Positions 16,477-23,742 of a DNA stretch of 61,993 nucleotides are shown in pieces (position 1 is the stretch's first letter; each line of letters begins with the position of its first letter). Origin of the DNA: Thermocrinis sp. (lineage in GTDB: Bacteria; Aquificota; Aquificia; Aquificales; Aquificaceae); NCBI RefSeq assembly GCF_036781485.1, contig NZ_DAIQAX010000004.1, positions 58,606 to 120,598 on the forward strand, read 5' to 3'. The translations under genes were made by a program, and so were the position numbers. Below the pieces are notes generated by a model. The model did not search any database. It worked only from the letters and a program-made list of their open reading frames with translations, and was not told the DNA's origin.

Positions 16477-17417
16477 AAGTTTTAATCTGGCAGACTGCCT
16501 TTCTTGGGGATGTGGTATTGGCAACATCCCTTCTTCGCATCCTTGAAAGAAGATCTTACAGAGTAGGTTTTGTAGGAAGACCTTTTATAGTTGAGCTTTT
16601 GAAGGGATACAATGTAGAACTCATACCCTTTAACAAGGGATTTTGGGAATCATTTAGGATAATCAGTCAGATAAAGCATTACGATGCAGTAATTTCTGTT
16701 CATAGGTCTATGCGCACTGCTCTGATACTTTACCTTTCTCGCATACCCTTAAGGATAGGATTTGACAGGTCGGAGCTTTCTGTTTTGTACACCCACAAAG
16801 TTCCACACAGGTGGGAAATGCACGAGGTAGAAAGAAATGCACAGCTTCTAAAACCCCTTGGAATAGTCCCAAAAAAAGACGAGCTTTACCCAAAGCTGTT
16901 TGTGGATGAGACGGAGGTTAGAAAGGTTAAGGAAAAGTTTAACCTTCCGGAGGATTACGTGGTTTTTTCTCCTTTTTCCAACTTTCCCTTAAAGGAATGG
17001 CACATAGACCACTGGGTAGAACTTTCAAGGGCTATTGGTAAAGAGGTTGTGGTAGTGGGCACCAAAAGGGACGAGGAAAGGTCAAAAAGCTTTAAGGATA
17101 ACGCAATAAACTTAGTAGGCAAAACTTCTTTGCGGGAGTTTATGGCTGTTTTATCCAAAGCTAAGCTTGTTGTATCCTGCGATTCTTCAGCCGTCCATAT
17201 TGCAAATGCTTTAGGCGTGCCAGCCTTAACCATCTACACAGCCACAGCTCCCATATACGGCTTCTATCCACTAAGAGGTGCATACATCACACCACAAGTT
17301 GAATGCTCTCCCTGCTCACCCAATCCAAAGAGGTGTAAGGTTGGCACTTATGAGTGCGTCAAGTCAGTTAGCGTAGAAAAAGTCCTTTCCCTATGCCAAA
17401 CTCTGATAACCGACTGA
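16473..17417 (+). CDS. glycosyltransferase family 9 (LPS heptosyltransferase-like)
   Basis: A 314-residue GT-B enzyme of the ADP-heptose:LPS heptosyltransferase family. The N-terminal acceptor domain starts with a TAFLGDVVLATSLLRIL motif typical of GT9. The C-terminal donor domain has VSCDSSAVHIANALGVPALTIY, the usual sugar-nucleotide site. A late cysteine cluster (CSPCSPNPKRC) is common in WaaF/WaaQ-type proteins. It presumably extends the LPS inner core; which heptose it adds cannot be told. HldA at 47.5 kb would supply a heptose precursor. The last 70 nt overlap the end of ftsW on the opposite strand. Confidence 0.85.
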   Translation: MKVLIWQTAFLGDVVLATSLLRILERRSYRVGFVGRPFIVELLKGYNVELIPFNKGFWESFRIISQIKHYDAVISVHRSMRTALILYLSRIPLRIGFDRSELSVLYTHKVPHRWEMHEVERNAQLLKPLGIVPKKDELYPKLFVDETEVRKVKEKFNLPEDYVVFSPFSNFPLKEWHIDHWVELSRAIGKEVVVVGTKRDEERSKSFKDNAINLVGKTSLREFMAVLSKAKLVVSCDSSAVHIANALGVPALTIYTATAPIYGFYPLRGAYITPQVECSPCSPNPKRCKVGTYECVKSVSVEKVLSLCQTLITD

Positions 17418-18460
17418 GCCAATCCTACCATAATCATTGAAGCTGTCATGCTAGAAACACCGTAGCTAACAAAGGGTAGTGCTATACCTTTTGGTGGAAT
17501 TAGATTGGTAGCCATGCTCAAATTCCAGAGAAAGGCAAGGGAAAAGTTCATAGCAAAACCAAACATTAAAAGCTTTCCAAAAGGTTCTGTTATTTTCACC
17601 GAATAATAAAACATCCTACCTATGAGTATGGCATACAAACTCAGAACTAACATAACTCCAACAAAACCAAGCTCTTCGCCTATTACCGACATTACGTATT
17701 CTGTATCAGATTCAGGAAGGACACCCATTTTCTGAATACCCTTTCCTATACCTACACCAAAGGGACCTCCTTTTGCGAAGGCGTATAAAGATTGAATTAT
17801 CTGATAGCCCTCCTCCTCAGCTTCCGCAAAAGGATCCATCCATGCCGCTATCCTTTCGGAAACATAACCAGTCTTCAAAAGGTTATAGCTAAAGAGAAAA
17901 GCTAAAGCCAATAGAGGAAGATAAAGTTTATACGGAATACCCCCAACGTACATTATGCTGAGGGAAAGAATGAGCACAAATACTGCCCCCCCTTTATCAG
18001 GTTGTAGGGTAAGAAGTAAAACGTTGGAAAATATCAGAAGAAAGGCCCATGAAATCAACATAAAACTTCTTAGGGAACCTTTAGCCACTATGTAGTACGC
18101 TAAGAAAATTACGACAGATATCTTCAGGAATTCTAAAGGTTGCACGCTTTTACCTATCAACCATCTATCCACAGGCTTCCCTGTAGCAATTTTTTTAATT
18201 AATACTGCCATAAGTAAAAGAAAGGAAAGAAATATAAAAGAATAGGCTATTTTTTTGCTAAAAAGCTTTTTGTAGTCCATTCTACTCACGAAATTAGCCA
18301 AAAAAAGGCCAAAGATAAAGGATATCATTTGCGAGAGGGGCCTCCTAAGAGTTTCGTACTTGAATTCTCCAGCACCGAGCACGTTAGAACTAATTATCGC
18401 AACCTCCCCCATTATGAATAGTAATACTACAGAATAAGCTATCCACCTATCTGTAAACAT
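17348..18460 (-). CDS. ftsW: FtsW/RodA/SpoVE-family SEDS glycosyltransferase
   Basis: A polytopic membrane protein (370 residues, about ten TM segments) that polymerises lipid II glycan strands with a partner class B PBP. Family motifs include KPVDRWLIGKSVQPLEFLK, LQPDKGGAVFVL, the long loop with IQSLYAFAKGGPFGVGIGKG, and the C-terminal PPKGIALPFVSYG segment. FtsW and RodA are hard to separate by eye; FtsW is preferred for the loop and the SYGVSSM ending, but this is tentative. The start lies 22 nt inside the end of waaA. The C-terminal 23 codons overlap the GT9 gene in convergent orientation. Confidence 0.85.
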   Translation of the reverse strand: MFTDRWIAYSVVLLFIMGEVAIISSNVLGAGEFKYETLRRPLSQMISFIFGLFLANFVSRMDYKKLFSKKIAYSFIFLSFLLLMAVLIKKIATGKPVDRWLIGKSVQPLEFLKISVVIFLAYYIVAKGSLRSFMLISWAFLLIFSNVLLLTLQPDKGGAVFVLILSLSIMYVGGIPYKLYLPLLALAFLFSYNLLKTGYVSERIAAWMDPFAEAEEEGYQIIQSLYAFAKGGPFGVGIGKGIQKMGVLPESDTEYVMSVIGEELGFVGVMLVLSLYAILIGRMFYYSVKITEPFGKLLMFGFAMNFSLAFLWNLSMATNLIPPKGIALPFVSYGVSSMTASMIMVGLAQSVIRVWHRERTFSTLTDLTHS

Positions 18461-19515
18461 CTCTTAATCCAAAACATATAACAGTCTTTTATCTGCTTTG
18501 CATAACCTGCCAAGTCAAAATCGGCTGGAAAACTCACCTGCCCGCTGATTACTCTCGTAGCTACCTCCACCGCTTCTTGAACGCTCTTGACCTTAAAACC
18601 CAATCCTTTGGAAAGCACAAAACCCTCCAAGTCCTTTACCTTTTGAGTGTAAGGTCCAAAGACTGTAAGCTTTCTATGACAAACTGGCTCTAATAGGTTG
18701 TGTCCCCCTATGCCCTTTGAAAAGCTCCCCCCAACCATGCACAGGTCCCCATGCTTGTAAAGATAAAAAAGCTCGCCCAATGTATCCACCACTACCACTC
18801 TACAGTCTGTTCTGCTTGAGCTTCTCAAACAGGGCTTAAAATCTGCCAGCTCCTTCATAAAAAAATCTACCTTTGAAAGGTGGCGAGGAACCAAGACTAA
18901 GTTTAAATCTTTAAATCTTTCAGACATTTTTGTGTAAAAGGCTTTTATAAATTCTAACTCAGAAGGATGGATGCTTCCAACCACAATGGTTTTGCCTTTT
19001 GGCAGGTTAATCTCTACGTCTTTTTCTTCTCTTTCTAAGACAAACTTTAGGTTTCCGCAGGCTGTAGACTTAGCACCAAAGGACTCAAACCTTTTTTTGT
19101 CCTCTTCAGTCCGACATACTATCAAGTCAAACTCCTTGGAAAGCATCTTTTCCAGCACACTTCCCTTTGCATAGGCGTTTAGTAGAATCTTTTTAACTTT
19201 CACCTTTTTTATCAAAAAATACCACAGTTCCCTCTCCATGATTAGTAAAGCAACAGGCCGTACCTGTTTTAAGAATCTACCTACTGAAAAGGGAAGGTCT
19301 AAGGGTAAAGGATGCAAGGCGTCATAAAACTCCTTCTGTTTTAGCAAAAAAGCCTTAGCCCTCGGGGAAAAGTAGGTCAAAAGTATGAAAAAGTGCTTTT
19401 TAAGCTCTAAAAGTATGGGCTTGGCAGTGTTGAACTCTCCTACGCTTGCACAGTGAAACCAAAGAACTGGTTTTTGAGTGGATACTTCTATTTTTGGAAA
19501 AAGTCTAATCAACAT
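18439..19515 (-). CDS. waaA: 3-deoxy-D-manno-octulosonic acid (Kdo) transferase
   Basis: Transfers Kdo from CMP-Kdo to the lipid A precursor. From the ATG at 19515 it has 358 residues. It lacks the N-terminal membrane anchor seen in E. coli and closely recalls the short Aquifex WaaA: FHCASVGEFNT, LTYFSPRA, ALHPLPLDLPFSV, NAYAKGS and the donor site GGHNLLEP are all recognisable. The frame is open upstream through tRNA-Pro to 19581, but that part is tRNA sequence. The A of the ATG is the discriminator base of the tRNA; a TTG (19512) one codon later is the alternative start. No Shine-Dalgarno sequence is possible. The Kdo pathway gene kdsD is two genes upstream in the same unit. Confidence 0.92.
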   Translation of the reverse strand: MLIRLFPKIEVSTQKPVLWFHCASVGEFNTAKPILLELKKHFFILLTYFSPRAKAFLLKQKEFYDALHPLPLDLPFSVGRFLKQVRPVALLIMERELWYFLIKKVKVKKILLNAYAKGSVLEKMLSKEFDLIVCRTEEDKKRFESFGAKSTACGNLKFVLEREEKDVEINLPKGKTIVVGSIHPSELEFIKAFYTKMSERFKDLNLVLVPRHLSKVDFFMKELADFKPCLRSSSRTDCRVVVVDTLGELFYLYKHGDLCMVGGSFSKGIGGHNLLEPVCHRKLTVFGPYTQKVKDLEGFVLSKGLGFKVKSVQEAVEVATRVISGQVSFPADFDLAGYAKQIKDCYMFWIKRCLQIGG

Positions 19516-20860
19516 CGGGGCGAGGGGACTCGAACCCCTGACCTTCGGCTCCCGAAGCCGACGCGCTACCACCTGCGCCACGCCCCGTAAGAAACCTCAG
19601 GATTCTTTCTCTCCATTTTTTTGCCACAAACTCCACCTCTTGCACGTCTATGGTTTTGAGCTCTCTCTTTTCCATCAAAACCTTTCCCCTACAAACTACA
19701 GTGTCTATATCCTCTGCGCTTGCGCTATACACCCACTGAGAGATGGGATCATACAAGGGCTTCCAGTGGGGACTATCTGTTTTAACCAGTATAAAATCCG
19801 CCTCAAAACCCAGCTCTATCCTTCCTGCCTTTATACCAACAGCCTCAAAACCCATCTGTGTGGCTATCCTTAGAGCCTGGCTTGCATCCATTGCCTTAGC
19901 GTTTAGACTAAAACCCTTTTGGAGCTTAGCCATCAAAGACATCTCCTCGTGCATGTTTAGGTTGTCGTTAGACGCTGGTCCATCCGTTCCAAGGCAAACG
20001 TGAATACCCCTTCTTACGTAATCCCAAATTGGCGCTATGCCAGAGGCAAGCTTTAGGTTACTTTCTGGACAGTGCAGAACTTTAACCTTTCTCTCTTTGA
20101 GAAGTTCCCTCTCTTCCTCCGTGGTCCATACCACGTGGGCACAAAGTAGCCTTTCGCTCAAAACTCCTAAGCTTTCTAAATGCATAACGGGAGTTTTCTC
20201 ATACTGCTCTTTTATCTTTTCCACTTCCTCTCTGGTCTCCGAAAGGTGAGTATGAATGTAGACGTCTTCGGACTGTGCCAACTCTTGAACCTTTTCAAAG
20301 GTGGATGGACCGCAGGTATAGGGAGCGTGGGGACAAAGCACAGGAAAGACGAGCTCTTCTCCTTTAAAAACCCTTACAAAATCCTTTGCTCTCTTTATGT
20401 ACTCTTCTGGTGCTTTAGCAACCTTTGTAGGAAAGTCCAGTATGCCAAAACCCAAACCTACCCTAACTCCCACTTGCTTAGCCACCTCACCCACTTTTTC
20501 TTCAAAAAAATACATATCCATAAACAAAGTGGTCCCGCTCTTTATACCTTCCGCCAGTGCTATAAGCGTACCGTCCCTTACAAACTCCCCTGAAACAAAC
20601 TCCGCTTCTAACCTCCATATAACCTTCTGAAGCCAATCCATAAGTGGTAGGTCTGCCCCAAGGCCTCTCAAAAGGGTCATAGGTAAGTGAGTGTGCATGT
20701 TGGCAAAGGAAGGTAAAAGCAGCTTCCTGTTGGCATGTATTACTTGTTTTGCTTCTTTCTCCTCTTGTCCAATATACGCTATCTTACCATCCTTTACTCC
20801 AACGTTCAGTCTTTTTCCTAGCTCAACGACGAATGCATCTTTTACCAAAAGGTCCAGCAT
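19505..20860 (-). CDS. mtaD: 5-methylthioadenosine/S-adenosylhomocysteine deaminase (amidohydrolase)
   Basis: A cytoplasmic metal-dependent amidohydrolase that deaminates MTA and SAH (or related adenosines). The metal and active-site motifs are in place: HTHLPMTLLRGLG with LPLMDWL, HAPYTC, HTHLSET, HVVWT and LGTDGPASNDNLNM. Enzymatic sequence ends around RILRFL; the frame then runs on for 27 codons through the whole of tRNA-Pro on the same strand and stops at 19505. The protein therefore has an odd Gly/Ala/Ser-rich tail if translated, with 451 residues in all. It lies 6 bp after kdsD. Together with MetE it points to SAM-cycle salvage, although the Kdo neighbours are unrelated. Confidence 0.88.
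   Translation of the reverse strand: MLDLLVKDAFVVELGKRLNVGVKDGKIAYIGQEEKEAKQVIHANRKLLLPSFANMHTHLPMTLLRGLGADLPLMDWLQKVIWRLEAEFVSGEFVRDGTLIALAEGIKSGTTLFMDMYFFEEKVGEVAKQVGVRVGLGFGILDFPTKVAKAPEEYIKRAKDFVRVFKGEELVFPVLCPHAPYTCGPSTFEKVQELAQSEDVYIHTHLSETREEVEKIKEQYEKTPVMHLESLGVLSERLLCAHVVWTTEEERELLKERKVKVLHCPESNLKLASGIAPIWDYVRRGIHVCLGTDGPASNDNLNMHEEMSLMAKLQKGFSLNAKAMDASQALRIATQMGFEAVGIKAGRIELGFEADFILVKTDSPHWKPLYDPISQWVYSASAEDIDTVVCRGKVLMEKRELKTIDVQEVEFVAKKWRERILRFLTGRGAGGSASASGAEGQGFESPRPDVD
19515..19587 (-). tRNA. tRNA-Pro (anticodon CGG)
   Basis: A complete 73-nt cloverleaf on the minus strand. The 7-bp acceptor stem is CGGGGCG/CGCCCCG with discriminator A. The D arm is GCGC/GCGC. The anticodon stem TCGGC/GCCGA holds the loop TTCGGGA (anticodon CGG, reading CCG). 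The T arm is AGGGG/CCCCT with TTCGAGT. No CCA is encoded. The gene lies wholly within the 3' end of the mtaD frame and touches the waaA start codon. Confidence 0.95.
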
Positions 20861-20866
20861 GAAAAC

Positions 20867-21838
20867 TTAGTATATCACTCCAGCTCTTAGAATGTCATGC
20901 ATGTGAATGATGCCTATTGGCTTTCTATCCTCGTCCGTAATTATCAATACAGTAATCTTGTAATCTTCCATTCTTCTTAGAGCTTCTGCTGCAAGCTCCT
21001 CCATCCTTGCAGTTTTGGGATTTTTGGTCATCACATCCCTGGCAAGACTGTTGTTCAGGTCCCCTCCTCTGTTTATAAACCTTCTTAGATCCCCATCGGT
21101 GATGATACCGCAGAGTTTTCCTTCGTCATCCACCACCGCCACCGCTCCAAAGCCTTTGCTAGTCATTTCCACTATAACTTTACCCATCGGATCTAATTCT
21201 TTCACTATAGGAACTTCTTCGCCGGTGTGGCAAAGCTCTTTCACAAGCTTTAGCTTTCTCCCAAGCGTCCCCGCAGGATGCCTGTTGGCAAAATCCTTTT
21301 CTGTGAATCCTCTTAGCTCCAAAAGAACCATAGCCAGCGCGTCTCCTAAAACCAAAGAGGCAGTGCTTGTGGTGGTCGGAGCTAAGTTTAAAGGACACGC
21401 TTCCTTTCCCACACCTAAAAACAAGCATACATCCGAGTGTTTAGCCAAAGTGGAGTTAATGTTATTAACTATGGATATAATCTTAGCTCCTATTAGCTTA
21501 ACGTAAGGAAGTAGGGCAACCACTTCTGCCGACTCTCCACTATTTGATATGGCAAGTATCACATCCTTGCTTTCTATAACTCCAAGGTCCCCGTGAAGGG
21601 CTTCTGAGGGATGTAAAAAGTGGGCTGGAGTGCCTGTGGAAGAAAGCGTAGATGCTATCTTCTGGGCTATATGTCCAGATTTGCCTACTCCCGTAGTTAT
21701 AACCTTCCCCTCGCAGTTTAGGATAAGTTCTACCGCTTTCACGAAAGACTGGTCTAACCTCTCTGAAAGTTTAGAGAGCTCTCTTACTTCCTCCTCTATT
21801 ACTTGTCTTGCCCTAAGCAGTATTTGCTCACTTTTCAT
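20867..21838 (-). CDS. kdsD: D-arabinose 5-phosphate isomerase
   Basis: Converts ribulose-5-phosphate to arabinose-5-phosphate, the first committed sugar for Kdo and LPS. At 323 residues it has the standard layout: a SIS domain (about 40-170, with TTGVGKSGHIAQKIASTLSSTGTPAHFLHP and the conserved EALHGDLG) and two CBS repeats (about 205-320). The catalytic histidine of HGDLG and a downstream HPAG are present. It leads the unit kdsD-mtaD-tRNA-Pro-waaA-ftsW. A TATAAT element on the minus strand (21862-21857) would start the transcript about 11 nt before the ATG. Confidence 0.94.
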   Translation of the reverse strand: MKSEQILLRARQVIEEEVRELSKLSERLDQSFVKAVELILNCEGKVITTGVGKSGHIAQKIASTLSSTGTPAHFLHPSEALHGDLGVIESKDVILAISNSGESAEVVALLPYVKLIGAKIISIVNNINSTLAKHSDVCLFLGVGKEACPLNLAPTTTSTASLVLGDALAMVLLELRGFTEKDFANRHPAGTLGRKLKLVKELCHTGEEVPIVKELDPMGKVIVEMTSKGFGAVAVVDDEGKLCGIITDGDLRRFINRGGDLNNSLARDVMTKNPKTARMEELAAEALRRMEDYKITVLIITDEDRKPIGIIHMHDILRAGVIY

Positions 21839-21911
21839 ATATGCCTAAATCTTTAAATTATAACTTACAAAAAAATAGTCTGCTTAGCTCCCGACCCGAC
21901 CGATAGCATGA

Positions 21912-21917
21912 TATAAT
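21912..21917 (+). promoter_or_regulatory. -10 element of the DUF507 gene, leaderless layout
   Basis: A perfect TATAAT is followed after 9 nt by the ATG at 21927. Standard spacing puts transcription start at about 21924, leaving a 3-nt leader and no room for a ribosome site. I see no convincing -35; the preceding CCCGACCCGACCG stretch is unusually GC-rich for this gap. Confidence 0.55.
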
Positions 21918-21926
21918 TAACAAATT

Positions 21927-22475
21927 ATGAGACTACCAGAAAAATTGGTGGAGCGTATTGCAGATAGGATTATAAAAGAGCTAACAGAAGAAAGAATAAT
22001 AGAATTGGAAGATCCTTATGTTTTTAAAAAGAAAATAATAGGGATTTTCAAAAAGGCTGAAGAAGAGGAAAGAATGCTTGATGAAAAAACCAGAGAAATA
22101 CTAAAGGAAAAAATGGATCTTGTGGAAGAAGCAAGCTTAGATTACAGAACTGCTTATAAAGCAATTCGCAATAGACTTGCGGAAGAAATGAACATTAACA
22201 CCAACAAAAGAGAGAGGATGAATCAAATAGCGGGTATGATAAAGGACCTAATAATGGAAGATGAATCTGTAGAAGTGTACGAAGAACCCTATGTTATAAG
22301 AGCAAGGACGAGGAACATACTTATGGAGGCTCTAAAGGAAGAGGAGGACATAGATAAAGAAGTTAGAGAAAGAATAAGGTCCTATTCAAAAAGGATAGTG
22401 GAAGGCACGCCCGAATGGAACCATCTGTACAAAAGAATTTACGAAGACGCTTTAAGAAGAAGGGGATTGCTTTAA
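21927..22475 (+). CDS. DUF507 family protein with internal duplication
   Basis: A highly charged, all-helical 182-residue protein of the DUF507 family, common in Aquificae and delta-like lineages and of unknown function. The two halves (about 1-90 and 95-180) look like diverged copies of one module. Each has an amphipathic start (ERIADRIIKEL / NQIAGMIKDLI), an EDPYV/EEPYV step, a Glu-rich helix and a final AYKAIRNRL / LYKRIYEDAL segment. The protein has no signal peptide or membrane segment. Its 4-nt overlap with the M23 gene is convergent. Confidence 0.75.
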   Translation: MRLPEKLVERIADRIIKELTEERIIELEDPYVFKKKIIGIFKKAEEEERMLDEKTREILKEKMDLVEEASLDYRTAYKAIRNRLAEEMNINTNKRERMNQIAGMIKDLIMEDESVEVYEEPYVIRARTRNILMEALKEEEDIDKEVRERIRSYSKRIVEGTPEWNHLYKRIYEDALRRRGLL

Positions 22476-23080
22476 GGCAAATAGGCTATGGGATTTTGCC
22501 TCATCCCGTATTTCAATATCTCGTAATGTAAGTGATTTCCAAAAGACCTACCAGTATTACCAACTTTACCGATTATCTGCGCCTTTACAACTTTATCTCC
22601 ATAACTTACAGAAATGCTTGAAAGGTGCGCATACAAAGTGGCAAAGCCATGACCATGGTATACGATCACGGTGTACCCGTAGCCTCTCAACCAACCAGCA
22701 TATACAACTCGGCCATCCGCGGTTACGCTGACGGGAGTGCCGTAGGAAGCGGATATATCTATACCGGTGTGAAATTCCTTCCGCCTACCCATTATGCGCC
22801 AGCCGTAATCCGAAGTCACCACCCCAACCACAGGCCATATATCTGGTCTTACCATATCCACAGTTCTGACATCCACAAGCTCCCTAAAAGCTTCTTCGAC
22901 AGACATCTCTTTTCTAATGATTTCATCCACACTTTCGGTATTGATTTCCTCCAATGGGTCATCGTAATACACATCCTGAGAAGGATAACTTACAGAAGGA
23001 CCACCCACTCCAAGTTGCATTAAAGATGTATTACCAATTATGGAACAAGTCAGCATTAATAAAAAAAGAATTTTTATCAT
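22472..23080 (-). CDS. M23 (LytM-type) peptidase, exported
   Basis: 202 residues with an N-terminal export signal (about 1-20; the LMLTC sequence is only a poor lipobox) and a C-terminal LytM domain (about 85-200). The zinc-site motifs are HTGIDIS (HxxxD), and HLHYEI near the end (HxH), with the glycine-rich GNTGRSFGN before it. The residues needed for zinc are therefore present and it may be an active peptidoglycan endopeptidase, unlike degenerate EnvC/NlpD activators. It has its own AT-rich upstream region (23081-23133) with an AGAGGGGAG ribosome site. Confidence 0.87.
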   Translation of the reverse strand: MIKILFLLMLTCSIIGNTSLMQLGVGGPSVSYPSQDVYYDDPLEEINTESVDEIIRKEMSVEEAFRELVDVRTVDMVRPDIWPVVGVVTSDYGWRIMGRRKEFHTGIDISASYGTPVSVTADGRVVYAGWLRGYGYTVIVYHGHGFATLYAHLSSISVSYGDKVVKAQIIGKVGNTGRSFGNHLHYEILKYGMRQNPIAYLP

Positions 23081-23133
23081 GCTAACTCCCCTCTACAAAA
23101 GAATAGGATAAAATATAAGCCTGTTTCCCTTCC

Positions 23134-23715
23134 TCAGTCAAGGGATTTTTTCAAGATATCCTCCAAGTGTTGTGTTATTTTTCTGTATAAGGATTCACTT
23201 AAGGATAATTCTTCTAAATTCTCAATTCGGTCCTCACGGTTAATCTTATTCAAAATTTCAGCTAAACTATTTTCAAAAATATCCTCTCTGTAAACACCAA
23301 GAGATTTAATTAGCTCTAATTTAAGCTTTATTTCAAACACTTTGTAGTTTTTGACGTCTATTTTTAAGTAGTTTTGAAGAAGATTAAATATGAAACTATC
23401 ATAATAGGAAATCCAACCAACTACAGTTTGAACAACCTTTGTCATCCACGAAAATCTGCGGAAATTCTTCAGAGCTAGGTATGAATAGAACTTTACCTCT
23501 ATTACATCGTCCAATATCAAAAGCCCTCCCGAATGGTGGCAATATACTTTCAATATGTTGAAGGGTTCAAAGATAGCACAGTATGCATTCTGAGGGTGAA
23601 AACCATTTCTTACAAAGATCCTTCCCTTTCCCACTGTTCCGTAAATGTAGGCGAGTAAGTCCCACTCGTTTACGAGCATTTTCTTTAAAACTATAAACTC
23701 GGCTTTTGCGCTCAT
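23134..23715 (-). CDS. RecO-like DNA repair protein, short and diverged
   Basis: A 193-residue protein whose N-terminal 75 residues match the OB-fold of RecO in pattern: EFIVLKKM, a YIYGTVGKGRIFVRNG turn, then FEPFNILKVYCHH. A helical remainder follows. RecO helps load RecA onto SSB-coated DNA with RecR. It is shorter than the usual 230-250 residues and lacks the zinc-finger cysteines found in many RecO proteins, so the family call is probable and the function is inferred. It is divergent from epmA, sharing a symmetric -10 element, with a short AAGGA before the ATG. Confidence 0.55.
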   Translation of the reverse strand: MSAKAEFIVLKKMLVNEWDLLAYIYGTVGKGRIFVRNGFHPQNAYCAIFEPFNILKVYCHHSGGLLILDDVIEVKFYSYLALKNFRRFSWMTKVVQTVVGWISYYDSFIFNLLQNYLKIDVKNYKVFEIKLKLELIKSLGVYREDIFENSLAEILNKINREDRIENLEELSLSESLYRKITQHLEDILKKSLD

Positions 23716-23724
23716 GGTCCTTAA

Positions 23725-23732
23725 AGTATAAT
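23725..23732. promoter_or_regulatory. shared -10 element between the recO-like gene and epmA
   Basis: AGTATAAT contains TATAAT on the plus strand (23727-23732) and TATACT on the minus strand (23730-23725). Predicted starts are at about 23739 (4-nt leader to the epmA ATG at 23743) and about 23718 (3-nt leader to the ATG at 23715). The gap is only 27 bp. Confidence 0.55.
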
Positions 23733-23742
23733 ATTCAGATCA

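Noticed and set aside
19516..19581. Longer waaA starting at GTG 19581 within the tRNA
   Set aside because: The 22 extra residues are tRNA sequence and have no counterpart in the Aquifex-type WaaA.
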